A DNA stretch of 64,000 bases from Bacillus siamensis KCTC 13613 (GCF_000262045.1 NZ_AJVF01000016.1:36607-100606); one strand, 5' to 3'; counted from the stretch's first letter, positions 27,899 to 36,894 are shown. Numbers and translations are program-made. The notes: generated from the sequence alone by a model not told the origin.

Positions 27899-29020
27899 AT
27901 GACACAAAACACAGCACTGCGTCCGATCACACCGGAGTACGATCCTTGGGAAGCGTACATGGATGTCGACCAGTATGGAGATATGAAACTGACGAACGTT
28001 GAATTCACAACGACGACCTTGTGCAATATGAGATGCGAGCACTGCGCCGTCGGGTACACGCTTCAGCCGAAAGATCCGAATGCGCTGCCGATTGACCTTT
28101 TATTAAAGCGGCTTGAAGAAATTCCGCTGTTACGCTCGATCAGCATTACGGGCGGCGAACCGATGCTTTCGCTGAAATCGGTAAAGGAATATGTCGTCCC
28201 GCTTTTGAAATATGCGCATGAACGCGGCGTGCGCACACAGATCAATTCAAACCTGACGCTTGATATCGGCCGCTACGAACGGATTATTCCTTATTTAGAC
28301 GTTCTTCACATTTCCCACAACTGGGGAACGGTCGAGGACTTTGCCGATATCGGATTTGCGATGATGGAGAAGAAACCGACATTTGAACAGCGGGCGCGCT
28401 ATTTTGACAAAATGATTGAAAACAGCCGCACGCTGGTCGAAGCGGGCGTGATGGTTTCAGCGGAAACGATGCTGAATAAACGCACGCTTCCGCATATTGA
28501 ACATATTCACCGGCAGATTACGGAAGAAATGAAATGTCAGCGCCACGAAGTCCATCCGATGTATCCGAGTGATTTCGCCAGCGCGCTTGAATCACTCAGC
28601 CTGAAGGACATGAGACAGGCCATTCATCATCTGCTCGATATTCGCGATGAAGAAACATGGATGCTGTTCGGCACGCTCCCGTTTTACGCATGCAGCCCTG
28701 ATGAAGAAGATCAGAAGCTCCTCCGCCGCCTGCGGGAAGCGAAAAACGTTACGGTGCGAAACGATCCTGACGGCCGCTCCCGCCTGAATGTCAACATCTT
28801 TGACGGAAATATCATTGTCACGGATTTCGGTGATACACCGCCGCTCGGCAATATTAAAACTGACAGCCTTCCTGAAGCGTATGACAAGTGGAGACAGACG
28901 AAGCTGAGCAAAGAGCTGAACTGCCGCTGTACAAACGTCCGATGCCTCGGACCGAACGTCCTTGTCAAAAACAGTTATTATCAGGAGACAGATTTTTCAT
29001 TACGAAAAGCCAGAGGATAA
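27899..29020 (+). CDS. yfkAB: Radical SAM protein YfkAB
   Basis: This 373-residue radical SAM enzyme has the 4Fe-4S motif CNMRCEHC (CxxxCxxC) at residues 41-48 and the GGEPML SAM-binding segment. The C-terminal region is Cys-rich (FYACS, LNCRCTNVRCLG) and could hold auxiliary clusters. AAAGGAG lies 10 nt before ATG 27899. In early B. subtilis annotation it was split into yfkA and yfkB; here it is a single frame. The substrate is unknown. yfkC follows after 6 nt. Confidence 0.9.
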   Translation: MTQNTALRPITPEYDPWEAYMDVDQYGDMKLTNVEFTTTTLCNMRCEHCAVGYTLQPKDPNALPIDLLLKRLEEIPLLRSISITGGEPMLSLKSVKEYVVPLLKYAHERGVRTQINSNLTLDIGRYERIIPYLDVLHISHNWGTVEDFADIGFAMMEKKPTFEQRARYFDKMIENSRTLVEAGVMVSAETMLNKRTLPHIEHIHRQITEEMKCQRHEVHPMYPSDFASALESLSLKDMRQAIHHLLDIRDEETWMLFGTLPFYACSPDEEDQKLLRRLREAKNVTVRNDPDGRSRLNVNIFDGNIIVTDFGDTPPLGNIKTDSLPEAYDKWRQTKLSKELNCRCTNVRCLGPNVLVKNSYYQETDFSLRKARG

Positions 29021-29026
29021 CAGAAG

Positions 29027-29860
29027 ATGGAAACGACAATTACGGATATTTTGAAAAGCAAAGTGGTTGAGATCATCATCGTCGCTCTCGTGCTTTACGC
29101 CGGTGTCTTTCTGATCAACCGCTTTGTACAGGTGTTATTTAAACGCACAGATTTCTTGGAGGAACGGAAAGGGAAAACGATTGAGAGCCTCGTCCGATCC
29201 ATCACCCAGTATACGGCGACGATCGGATTTATCTTTTACGTCATTTCTTTATTCGTTCATGATTTCGGCAGAATTTTAGCCGGAGCGGGCGTTGCCGGTA
29301 TCGTCATCGGTTTCGGCGCCCAGTCTTTAATCAAGGACATTTTGGCCGGTGTCTTTTTAATATACGAACGCCAGCTGCATAAAGGCGATTACGTGACGAT
29401 TAATAATCTCTTCAACGGCACAGTCGAAGAAATCGGGCTCCGTTCCATGCAGATCCGTGAGTTCTCCGGCAAGCTGCTTACCATTTCAAATGGTGAGGTG
29501 AGACAGCTTCAAAACTATAACATTGATTTTATGAGGATTACCGAGTCTGTCGTGATCAGTTACAAGGAAGATCCTGAGCGGGTATACGCCGTCTTAGAAA
29601 AAGCCTGTGACATGCTCAATGATGAACTTCGCGATTCACTGAAGCGGGATGAATTTCTCAATGCTGCGGAACCGTTTCAAGTGCATGGAATCATGAGCCT
29701 GAACAAATTGACGAGAGGCATTGAATTTACCGTCAAAGGCATGGTTCAAGACACAGAATACTTCTCGGCGAGCCTTGCGGTGAGACGCGTTCTTGCCCGG
29801 GAACTGTACAACAACAATGTGCAATTGCTTGAGGAAATGAATCATACACAAAAAAGCTGA
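29027..29860 (+). CDS. yfkC: MscS-family mechanosensitive channel YfkC
   Basis: This 277-residue protein has three N-terminal helices and an MscS beta domain. The pore helix is Gly/Ala-rich (AGAGVAGIVIGFGAQSLIKDI), followed by LIYERQLHKGDYVTI. It likely releases solutes on osmotic downshift. It is co-transcribed with yfkAB, and its stop lies inside the terminator stem. Confidence 0.9.
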   Translation: METTITDILKSKVVEIIIVALVLYAGVFLINRFVQVLFKRTDFLEERKGKTIESLVRSITQYTATIGFIFYVISLFVHDFGRILAGAGVAGIVIGFGAQSLIKDILAGVFLIYERQLHKGDYVTINNLFNGTVEEIGLRSMQIREFSGKLLTISNGEVRQLQNYNIDFMRITESVVISYKEDPERVYAVLEKACDMLNDELRDSLKRDEFLNAAEPFQVHGIMSLNKLTRGIEFTVKGMVQDTEYFSASLAVRRVLARELYNNNVQLLEEMNHTQKS

Positions 29861-29887
29861 TTCCCAAACCGGAATCAGCTTTTTTTA
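29855..29887. terminator. Terminator between yfkC and yfkD
   Basis: AGCTGATTCC pairs with GGAATCAGCT, followed by T7 on the plus strand and T-rich DNA on the minus strand. It can serve both convergent genes. Confidence 0.9.
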
Positions 29888-29888
29888 T

Positions 29889-30683
29889 TTATCTCGGCTG
29901 CGCTGTCATTTGAAAACCGAATGTGACATGATCCTGCACCGGAATCCAAGCGCCGATTCCTTGCGAGGTCACATTTTTGACGACAAGTTTCCGCTTGCTG
30001 CCTTTCAGCACCAAATACACTTCGCCGTATGTTACTTTTCCTTTCTCATTAACGGCCGGGGCATAGGCGTGCAGGTAGCCGAGCCGCTGCGGAGAAATTT
30101 TATAAATCTGATCGCGTTTTGTGCCGGCGCCGATGACCGTTTCAAACGCGAGCGGCAGTTTTGTTTTCTTCATCGCTTTTTGCATCATCATGCTTTTCAC
30201 GTCTTCTGCGTTCGGCACTTTCGCTGTGAGCCCGCCTTTGATTTTGTATTGCTGTTCTTGGGCGTATGAGATTTCCGCGGCTTGCTGCCCGCCCCGGTTA
30301 TCCGCTCTGTTCGTGTTGATTTTTTTATATTCCCAGTTGGCGACCGTTTCGTTCGATTGATAACCGAGCGCCCATTTCCCGAGAAATATTGTCGCCCGGT
30401 ATCCGATGGCAAGCGGTGAACCGGAAACCGAGGATTCATTCAGCATCTTTATCAGATGCGGATTTTCGATGTTGATCTCTGATGTATCTAACAATTCCTT
30501 TGCCAGTTTGCTCGGCTGAAGCATCGGCTGGTCCTGTGAAGCATTCGGATACGTATTTTCCTTGGAAATGCTGACGACAGAGTTGGGAACCTTAAACGGT
30601 TTCTTTGCACCGGCAGACGGAGCTGCAAAAAAACTAAAGGATAACAGCAGAATCAATGTGGCATGAAACAGCTTTTTCATCAT
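29889..30683 (-). CDS. yfkD: Secreted/spore-associated protein YfkD
   Basis: This 264-residue exported protein has a signal peptide (MMKKLFHATLILLLSFSFFA, cleavage near AGA). The mature part contains TIFLGKWALGYQS and a Gln-rich segment AEISYAQEQQYKIKG. I chose ATG 30683; the frame from 30743 adds 20 residues without a site. It follows chaA on the same strand. The YfkD family is limited to Bacillus and close relatives, and its function is unknown. Confidence 0.85.
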   Translation of the reverse strand: MMKKLFHATLILLLSFSFFAAPSAGAKKPFKVPNSVVSISKENTYPNASQDQPMLQPSKLAKELLDTSEINIENPHLIKMLNESSVSGSPLAIGYRATIFLGKWALGYQSNETVANWEYKKINTNRADNRGGQQAAEISYAQEQQYKIKGGLTAKVPNAEDVKSMMMQKAMKKTKLPLAFETVIGAGTKRDQIYKISPQRLGYLHAYAPAVNEKGKVTYGEVYLVLKGSKRKLVVKNVTSQGIGAWIPVQDHVTFGFQMTAQPR

Positions 30684-30753
30684 ATCACTCTTTCTATAGC
30701 ATTTTCCTTTAGTCTTTTCCTCCGTAATCGTTGTTATCCGCATTTTTTACAGG

Positions 30754-31809
30754 TTAAAGCAGGAAAAATCCGATCGCCATGATGACATAAGCGGCAAGGA
30801 GAGTAGCCCCCTCAAACCAGTTCGAATCACCGTCATTTGAAATCATCGTCATCAAAAGGACGGATGATATCATCGCGACAAGCTCAGGCAATGTGAATAC
30901 CAGCGGCATATTCACCGGGAAAAAGATGGAACAGATCACAAGAACCGGGGCTACAAACATGGCGATCTGCAAAGTCGAGCCGACCGCGATTTCAACGGCG
31001 ACATCCATCTTGTCTTTGTACGCCATAATAATCGCCGACGCATGCTCTGCGGCATTTCCGACGATTGCGACGATAATCACCCCGATAAACAATTCGCTCC
31101 AGCCGAACTGTTCAGCCACCGCATGAAACGTATGAACAAGGTTTTCAGATATGTAGGCGACAATAATGGTTGCGATAAATAAGACGGCTGTCGCCCTTTT
31201 CCCCGACCACTCAGGCTGCTCCTCTTCTTCCTTGGCCTCCGGCTGGTTCGGCTGATAAACGCCGCGGTGGGTGACGAGCTTGAAGTAAAGAGCCGCCACG
31301 TATAAAAGGATCATGATGATGCTGATGCCGACACTCAAATCAAGTTTGCTTTTTTCCCCCATATCCATGGAAAACACTTCGGGAATGACAAAAGCTACGA
31401 TAATGGCAAATATCAGCAGGCCTGAATTATGGCGGGCATCATGAATATTGAATTCCTGCCGCTTGTATTTCAAACCGCCGATAAAAAACGACAATCCCGC
31501 GACAAGCAGAAGGTTGCCGAGCACCGAACCGGTCAGTGAAGCAAGCACGATGCCCGTCAGCCCTTCCTTTAAGGCAAATAGCGATATAATCAGCTCTACC
31601 GCATTGCCGAAAGTGGCATTCAGCAGACCGCCGATCCGCGGTCCCGCGATAATGGCAAGAGATTCAGTCGCTCTCCCCATATAACTTGCAAGCGCAATAA
31701 TCGTCAAGCAATAAATAATAAACAAAACCGCTGACGGCCAGTGCATCAGGCCGCCGATGACTGAAAGCGGCACTCCCGCCGCAGCCGTAAAGAAAAAAAT
31801 CCGATTCAT
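30754..31809 (-). CDS. chaA: Ca2+/H+ antiporter ChaA (YfkE)
   Basis: This 351-residue cation/Ca exchanger of the CaCA superfamily has about 11 helices and two inverted alpha repeats. The ion-binding motifs are FGNAVELIISLFAL and VGNAAEHASAIIMA, each with the essential Glu. It exports Ca2+ for H+; the B. subtilis YfkE structure supports that role. It is upstream of yfkD and divergent from yfkF. Confidence 0.92.
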   Translation of the reverse strand: MNRIFFFTAAAGVPLSVIGGLMHWPSAVLFIIYCLTIIALASYMGRATESLAIIAGPRIGGLLNATFGNAVELIISLFALKEGLTGIVLASLTGSVLGNLLLVAGLSFFIGGLKYKRQEFNIHDARHNSGLLIFAIIVAFVIPEVFSMDMGEKSKLDLSVGISIIMILLYVAALYFKLVTHRGVYQPNQPEAKEEEEQPEWSGKRATAVLFIATIIVAYISENLVHTFHAVAEQFGWSELFIGVIIVAIVGNAAEHASAIIMAYKDKMDVAVEIAVGSTLQIAMFVAPVLVICSIFFPVNMPLVFTLPELVAMISSVLLMTMISNDGDSNWFEGATLLAAYVIMAIGFFLL

Positions 31810-31967
31810 ATCTGCCTGGCTCCTTTTTCGAATGAGTCTTTTTTTATCCTTCTCAAAAACTCCCTCAATTACACTTCCGAGTCAGCCCGAATTGGCATTT
31901 TCAGGTTGCCGGACGCGGAAAATCCGTGTACGATCAAGAAAGATACTGAAGAAGGAGAAAATACGCG

Positions 31968-33146
31968 ATGTCACGACTGCACTTCTTTATTTTGGTTCTG
32001 CTTGTTTCCATCTCCGGTTTTTCCCAAGGCATGCTTTTGCCGGTGATTTCCGTCATTTTTGAAACGAACGGAGAATCAGCCGCCATAAACGGCCTTCACG
32101 CAACAGGCTTGTATATCGGCGTGCTTCTCGCGTCGCCATTTATGGAAGCGCCGCTGAGAAAGCTCGGATTCAAACCTCTGATGGTCGCGGGCGGATTTCT
32201 TGTCATCATCAGCTTATTCAGTTTTATTTGGCTTCAATCCATATGGTTATGGTTTTTTCTTCGGCTGCTGATCGGAATCGGGGATCATATGCTGCATTTT
32301 TCCACCCAAACGTGGGTGACTTCCAAGTCAACGCCCCAAAACAGAGGAAGAAACATTTCGCTGTACGGACTGTCCTTCGGGCTTGGATTCGCTGTCGGCC
32401 CGTTCATGGTCCCTCTTGTGAAAACAAGTCCGTCCCTTCCGTTTATCGTATCCGGCTGTATCAGTCTTGCCGCCTGGCTGTTTGTGTTTGCCTTACGTAA
32501 CGAGTACCCGGCGCAAGGTCCGGATGAAACATCCGGGGACAACAGCGCAAAACGGTTTTACCGCGCCCTTCTTTTCGGCTGGGTCGCTTTTCTCCCGGCT
32601 TTCGGCTACGGTTTTTTAGAAACGGCGCTGAACGGGAGTTTTCCCGTGTACGCCCTGCGCTTAGGCATATCCGTTGATGCCGTCGCGCTGATATTGCCCG
32701 CTTTCGCCATCGGAGGTATTGTATTCCAGTTCCCTCTCGGTTTATTAAGCGATCGATTCGGGAGAAAACGTGTCCTGCTCGTCATCTTATTAACGGGTGC
32801 CCTTTGCTTTTTGACGGCCGGATTGTTTCCGTCGCCTTCTGTCATCGGCGGCTGCTTTTTCATGGCAGGGATGGCGGTCGGCAGTATGTTTTCCCTCGGC
32901 ATCAGCTATATGAGCGACCTGCTGCCGTCCCATCTTCTTCCGGCGGGCAATCTGCTCTGCGGGATTTCGTTCAGCCTCGGCAGCATGATCGGGCCGGTGG
33001 CGGGCGGCTGGTATATGCAGCGGTTTGAAAGCGCCAATTTGTTTTACTTTATTACGGTGATTCTGGTCTGTATTTGGCTTGCGCTCGTCTTCGGGAAAAC
33101 AAAGCACAGCGCCGCATCCGAATCCCATTCTTTTCCCGCCTCATAA
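31968..33146 (+). CDS. yfkF: MFS transporter YfkF
   Basis: This 392-residue major facilitator protein has 12 helices. The MFS loop motif in the second half is GLLSDRFGRKRVLL, and the first-half equivalent is degenerate. GAAGGAG precedes ATG 31968. It resembles YfkF of B. subtilis, a putative efflux protein. The substrate is unknown, with no linked regulator. Confidence 0.87.
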   Translation: MSRLHFFILVLLVSISGFSQGMLLPVISVIFETNGESAAINGLHATGLYIGVLLASPFMEAPLRKLGFKPLMVAGGFLVIISLFSFIWLQSIWLWFFLRLLIGIGDHMLHFSTQTWVTSKSTPQNRGRNISLYGLSFGLGFAVGPFMVPLVKTSPSLPFIVSGCISLAAWLFVFALRNEYPAQGPDETSGDNSAKRFYRALLFGWVAFLPAFGYGFLETALNGSFPVYALRLGISVDAVALILPAFAIGGIVFQFPLGLLSDRFGRKRVLLVILLTGALCFLTAGLFPSPSVIGGCFFMAGMAVGSMFSLGISYMSDLLPSHLLPAGNLLCGISFSLGSMIGPVAGGWYMQRFESANLFYFITVILVCIWLALVFGKTKHSAASESHSFPAS

Positions 33147-33175
33147 AAAGCCGCCTGATTTAGGCCAGGCGGCTT
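33147..33175. terminator. Terminator after yfkF
   Basis: AGCCGCCTG pairs with CAGGCGGCT around an 8-nt loop, with TTCTTTC on the plus strand and TTTTATG on the minus strand. Confidence 0.85.
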
Positions 33176-33179
33176 CTTT

Positions 33180-33287
33180 CTAGTGGTATCCGTTCTGCCC
33201 GTTGGCGCTTCCGCTTGTTTTATTCTTCGGGCCGTTTTTTGAGTTTTGTTTATTATGGCTTCCGCCTTTTTTCGTATGCTTGGTCAT
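33180..33287 (-). CDS. Very small basic Gly/Asn/Lys-rich protein, SASP-like
   Basis: This 35-residue protein (MTKHTKKGGSHNKQNSKNG, then PKNKTSGSANGQ) has GGAGGGG 8 nt before ATG 33287. It is very hydrophilic, lacks Cys and Trp, and resembles in composition the minor small acid-soluble spore proteins. I cannot assign it to a named ssp gene. The strong binding site and the terminator placed just past its stop support its reality. Confidence 0.6.
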   Translation of the reverse strand: MTKHTKKGGSHNKQNSKNGPKNKTSGSANGQNGYH

Positions 33288-33331
33288 AGCCGATTCCCCT
33301 CCGTTTTTCAGCTTGAACGTCATCCGTTCCT

Positions 33332-34171
33332 CTATAGCTTGCTCCCGCGATACGGATTTTCATCAGGAAGCTTTTTACGTTTATGTAAAAGCGCGTTGAT
33401 TTCTCCTCCTAAAATCAGCAGGGTTCCCGTAAGGTAAAACCAGATCATAAGGACGATAATTCCCCCGATGCTCCCGTATGTGGCGCTGTAGTTGGCAAAG
33501 GTGCCGACGTAAAATGAGAACAGCATACTGACGATAATCCAGCCGGCTGCCGCAAATACGGCTCCCGGCAGCACAAAACGGAGGGAAAGCCTTTTATTCG
33601 GCGCGAAAATGTAAAGCGCGGTAAAGACGATTAAAAGGATAAGCGGACTGATACCCCAGCGGACAACCGACCACACCTGCAAAAACAAGCCGGGGGCGCC
33701 GATAAAATCTGCGGCCAGCAGTCCGATTTCTCTGCCGAATACCGGCAGAAGCAGTGCGATTAAAATCGTAACCACCATCGCGATGGTTAAAAAAATTGAG
33801 GTCAGGCGAATGATGATAAATGAGCGGTTTTCCTCGACTTCGTAGGCATGGTTAAATGCTCTGACAATCGCGTTCATACCGTTAGAAGCCGACCAGATGA
33901 CGGCGATAATCCCGAATGACAAAAGTCCGCCGCTGCGCTTGTTCAGCGTTTGCTCCGTAATGGATTTTACCATGGACATGGCGCTGTCGGGCGCGTATTG
34001 ATCGACTGCGCCGAGCACGTCTTCTGCCGATATGGGAAGATAGGCGGTGAGCGTCAGCATGAAAATCATTAACGGAAACAATGACAGAAGAAAAAAATAC
34101 GCCAGCTCCGCCGATTTACTTTGTCCTTCATGCAGAGAAAATCTTGCAAACAGCTCCTTTATAAAACTCAT
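33332..34171 (-). CDS. yfkH: YihY/BrkB-family membrane protein YfkH
   Basis: This 279-residue protein has six helices and the YihY motifs ELAYFFLLSLFPLMIF and VIWSASNGMNAIVRAFNHAYEVEENR. It has a charged C-terminus (HKRKKLPDENPYRG). I chose ATG 34171, with GAGGTGG upstream. It is the last gene of yfkJ-yfkI-yfkH, known as general-stress genes in B. subtilis. Family members are putative transporters; an older RNase BN label is considered incorrect. Confidence 0.87.
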   Translation of the reverse strand: MSFIKELFARFSLHEGQSKSAELAYFFLLSLFPLMIFMLTLTAYLPISAEDVLGAVDQYAPDSAMSMVKSITEQTLNKRSGGLLSFGIIAVIWSASNGMNAIVRAFNHAYEVEENRSFIIIRLTSIFLTIAMVVTILIALLLPVFGREIGLLAADFIGAPGLFLQVWSVVRWGISPLILLIVFTALYIFAPNKRLSLRFVLPGAVFAAAGWIIVSMLFSFYVGTFANYSATYGSIGGIIVLMIWFYLTGTLLILGGEINALLHKRKKLPDENPYRGSKL

Positions 34172-34182
34172 GACATCCCACC

Positions 34183-34509
34183 TCAATGATCGTTTTTCGA
34201 AAAATGCTCCTTCGTCTCTTTTAACAGGTCAATGACCTGCGGCGTCGTCTGCTTCAGCTTGGTGATCTGTCCGTTTAAAAAACTCAGATCGTCCGATACG
34301 GTATTGGCGATGCTTTTCACTTGATCCAGTTTTGCAGAAGCCTCCTGTTTCAAGGCTTCGGGATTATTCCGGTAAAATGCCGCACGCCGCCTGCACGCGT
34401 CCATGTTCCGGAAACATGCCTCTCTTGTCGGCTTATGTAATAAAGAAAGTGCTCCGCCGGCGGCAGCGCCGATCAGAATCGCTTTTGCCATGATGCGTGT
34501 CTGCTTCAT
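34183..34509 (-). CDS. yfkI: YtxH-like small stress protein YfkI
   Basis: This 108-residue protein has an N-terminal hydrophobic helix rich in Gly/Ala (AILIGAAAGGALSLL) and an amphipathic tail of Lys, Gln and Asp. The layout is typical of YtxH/general stress proteins. GGGGGATTG precedes ATG 34509. It lies 13 nt after yfkJ and 11 nt before yfkH. Confidence 0.82.
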   Translation of the reverse strand: MKQTRIMAKAILIGAAAGGALSLLHKPTREACFRNMDACRRRAAFYRNNPEALKQEASAKLDQVKSIANTVSDDLSFLNGQITKLKQTTPQVIDLLKETKEHFSKNDH

Positions 34510-34522
34510 CGGTCAATCCCCC

Positions 34523-34996
34523 TTATAAATGATGGTCTTTCTTTATTGTCTCCAGCAAATGACGGCACCCGGACTCGATCAGAGCGTACACTTCGCTGAA
34601 ATTTCCGGTATAATACGGATCAGGCACGTCCGCAAGATCCGACTCCGGTACATAATCAAGCAGCCTTGCGATACGCGGCGCCGCTTTTTTATAACCGGCC
34701 ATGCTGCGCAGATGCCCTATATTTTCAGCATCCATCGCAATGACGTAATCAAAATCGGTCAGATCAGACTCACGGACCTGTCTCGCCGTGATACCGCTTG
34801 TGCTGATCCCTTTCTCTTTAAGGATCTGCTCCGTTCCCTCATGCGGCGGATTTCCCGCATGCCAGGCGCCGATTCCCGCTGAATCAATGTTAATCTGCCC
34901 GTTCAGCCCGTTTTTCTTCACCATATCAGAAAATACCGCCTCTGCCATAGGCGAACGGCAAATATTTCCCAGACAGACAAACAGCACATGTATCAT
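34523..34996 (-). CDS. yfkJ: Low-molecular-weight protein tyrosine phosphatase YfkJ
   Basis: This 157-residue LMW-PTP has the P-loop CLGNICRS (CX5RS) at residues 7-14 and the catalytic acid in DVPDPYYTG. It dephosphorylates phosphotyrosine or phosphoarginine-type substrates; in B. subtilis YfkJ is a stress-induced tyrosine phosphatase. I chose ATG 34996 with GGGAGG upstream, which puts the P-loop at the expected position. A sigma-B-like promoter precedes it. Confidence 0.93.
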   Translation of the reverse strand: MIHVLFVCLGNICRSPMAEAVFSDMVKKNGLNGQINIDSAGIGAWHAGNPPHEGTEQILKEKGISTSGITARQVRESDLTDFDYVIAMDAENIGHLRSMAGYKKAAPRIARLLDYVPESDLADVPDPYYTGNFSEVYALIESGCRHLLETIKKDHHL

Positions 34997-35016
34997 ATCG
35001 ATAACCTCCCTATTCT

Positions 35017-35042
35017 TTCCCCGCATTTTGAGGATCAAAAAC
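35017..35042 (-). promoter_or_regulatory. Candidate sigma-B promoter of yfkJ-yfkI-yfkH
   Basis: On the minus strand GTTTTT (35037-35042), a 14-nt spacer and GGGGAA (35017-35022) lie about 20 nt before the start. This resembles GTTTAA-N12-15-GGGWAW with deviations. Confidence 0.45.
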
Positions 35043-35145
35043 CTTATCATCATCTTAGCAATTTTTCTGCGGCTGTGGAAATAAGCTTTTATTCTAAATG
35101 AATTCTGTTAGAATAAAGGGTACGAAAACGGTCATGAAAGGATGC

Positions 35146-35367
35146 ATGAATTTGCCGAGCCAACAAACAGAAACGTTAAACAAAATGATTGAAGACATTT
35201 CGCAGAAGCTCAACATGCTCAATGTCGGCGTCATCAGAGCGGAAGATTTCAGTGATGAAAAAATAGAAGATCTTACATACCTTCATCAAATGGTCATGAA
35301 AAAAGCATCATTCAGTCCGAGTGAAATGCAGGCCATTGCTGAGGAGCTCGCCTCTCTCAGAAAATAA
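35146..35367 (+). CDS. yfkK: UPF0435 family protein YfkK
   Basis: This small helical protein (73 aa from ATG 35146, or 71 aa from TTG 35152) has AAAGGA upstream. It contains [18 protein letters not shown] spacing and [17 protein letters not shown], matching the UPF0435 family of Bacillus. Function is unknown. It ends in a strong terminator. Confidence 0.82.
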   Translation: MNLPSQQTETLNKMIEDISQKLNMLNVGVIRAEDFSDEKIEDLTYLHQMVMKKASFSPSEMQAIAEELASLRK

Positions 35368-35376
35368 ACCCGTGTC

Positions 35377-35407
35377 AGCCCCGCCGAAAAACAGCGGGGC
35401 TTTTTTG
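35377..35407 (+). terminator. Terminator after yfkK
   Basis: AGCCCCGC pairs with GCGGGGCT around an about 9-nt loop, followed by T6. Confidence 0.92.
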
Positions 35408-35440
35408 ATTTAAAAAAGTAAAAAATAAAAGTTCATCGGT

Positions 35441-35546
35441 TTGACACAATTAAAAAGAAGGCGTATAGTAACTGTGAACTTGGTAGAACGATATACTAAA
35501 TGAGCGGTCCGCTAATTTGTTTTTTTATTTAGTAGAACGATATACT
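35441..35546 (+). promoter_or_regulatory. Promoter with twin LacI-type operators for the quinate/shikimate operon
   Basis: TTGACA (35441-35446), a 17-nt spacer and TATAGT (35464-35469) form a strong sigma-A promoter, with transcript start near 35476. Two near-identical sites follow, GGTAGAACGATATACT (35482-35497) and AGTAGAACGATATACT (35531-35546). Each is an imperfect palindrome with a central CG, as in LacI-family operators. Between them lies a 21-bp palindrome (35498-35518, arms AAATGAGCGG and CCGCTAATTT) followed by T7. The remaining leader to 35700 is non-coding. Confidence 0.75.
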
Positions 35547-35700
35547 TGCTGTCTTATCAGCGTTAATCAAGTATACCTGCAGCCGTTTTATCAAACCATT
35601 TTTTAAAGAAAGGCAGTGGTTCAATAAAGGGGAATGGTTCTGTGCGTTTATCAATTTAAAAAATAATTTAACTTTAATAACCGCATTAGGGGATGTCATC

Positions 35701-36894
35701 ATGAAAAACATATACACCAAAATGGCAGCGGGTCTTTATATCAACTATTTCCTGCTGGGCATGATCAATATTATTATCGCATCGAATATGGAAGCATTAT
35801 CAAAACAGCTTCATACATCAGCAGCCGGAGTCAGCTATTTGGTCTCCGCCATCGGCATCGGGAAGCTGATCTCGCTTCTGTTTGCCGGAAAGCTCTCGGA
35901 TACATTCGGGAGACGGCCGTTTATCGTGGCGGGCGCATTTCTGTATCTGATTTTCTTAATCGGAATTCCGCTTTCGACAAACTATACGGAAGCGTTTATC
36001 TTTGCTATTTTCGCAGGGATCGCCAATTCATTTTTGGATTCCGGCACATATCCGGCGCTTATTGAAGGATTTCCGAAAAACGCAAGCTCTGCAACCGTGT
36101 TAATCAAAGCGTTTGTATCCATCGGCGCGACGGTGCTTCCGTTTTTTATCGCATTTATTGCGGACAGGCATTTGTTTTACGGGTGGACGTTTTTCGTGCC
36201 CGGCATCATTTTCTTCCTGAACGGCTTTTTCCTGTTGAAAGTTCCGTTCCCGAATCATAAACAAAAAGATGACGGCGGCCGGACGGAAGCTTCCCCGTCT
36301 GATGACACGTTCAGATCACAGCCGTCGATATGGCGCGAAGGCCTTGCCATTATTTTGTTAGGCTTTTCATCAACGGCGCTGTTTATGCTCGTTCAAGTAT
36401 GGCTTCCTAAGTTCGGTCAATCCGTTTTGGGTATGCCCGAAGTGCAGGCCGTCAAATTGTTGAGCTATTACAGCATCGGGGCGCTTGTGTCCGTGTTATT
36501 GCTGGCTGTGCTGTTAAACAGAGTGATTCAGCCGATTACGGTTATGGTGCTGTACCCGGTGATCGCGGCCATCGCGCTGCTTGCTCTGATTTTCATTCAG
36601 CAGCCGGCCGTATCGGTCATCAGTTCCTTCGTCATCGGACTTTCAACCGCGGGCATTCTGCAATTGGCGATGACGGTTATGGCTGTTTTATTCCCTAAAA
36701 ATAAAGGGACCATCACATCTTTTGTTAATATAGCATCAAGCTTATCTTTTATTGTCATTCCGCTTATAACGGGAGCGATATCCAAAACGGCCGGCCTGAC
36801 CCCTGTTTTTCTGCTTGATATCGGAATTGCGGCCGTCAGCGCCCTCCTCGCATTGTTTATCGGTATCCGTTTTAAGCAAGTGATGAAAGCCTGA
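35701..36894 (+). CDS. MFS transporter, probable quinate/shikimate permease
   Basis: This 397-residue major facilitator has 12 helices and the loop motif GKLSDTFGRRPFIVAG after helix 2. A long central loop rich in Asp and Lys lies near residues 180-205. It may be positional kin of B. subtilis YfkL. In this window it is followed within 27 nt by a dehydroquinase and then a quinate/shikimate-type dehydrogenase, so uptake of quinate or shikimate is the simplest inference. GGGGATG precedes ATG 35701. Confidence 0.75.
   Translation: MKNIYTKMAAGLYINYFLLGMINIIIASNMEALSKQLHTSAAGVSYLVSAIGIGKLISLLFAGKLSDTFGRRPFIVAGAFLYLIFLIGIPLSTNYTEAFIFAIFAGIANSFLDSGTYPALIEGFPKNASSATVLIKAFVSIGATVLPFFIAFIADRHLFYGWTFFVPGIIFFLNGFFLLKVPFPNHKQKDDGGRTEASPSDDTFRSQPSIWREGLAIILLGFSSTALFMLVQVWLPKFGQSVLGMPEVQAVKLLSYYSIGALVSVLLLAVLLNRVIQPITVMVLYPVIAAIALLALIFIQQPAVSVISSFVIGLSTAGILQLAMTVMAVLFPKNKGTITSFVNIASSLSFIVIPLITGAISKTAGLTPVFLLDIGIAAVSALLALFIGIRFKQVMKA

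Noticed and set aside
34183..34509. Phasin-like reading of YfkI
   Set aside because: The short N-terminal hydrophobic helix and stress-operon context favour a YtxH-like protein.
35701..36894. Multidrug efflux assignment for the MFS protein
   Set aside because: Its tight linkage to dehydroquinase and quinate/shikimate dehydrogenase makes substrate uptake more likely, although efflux cannot be excluded.
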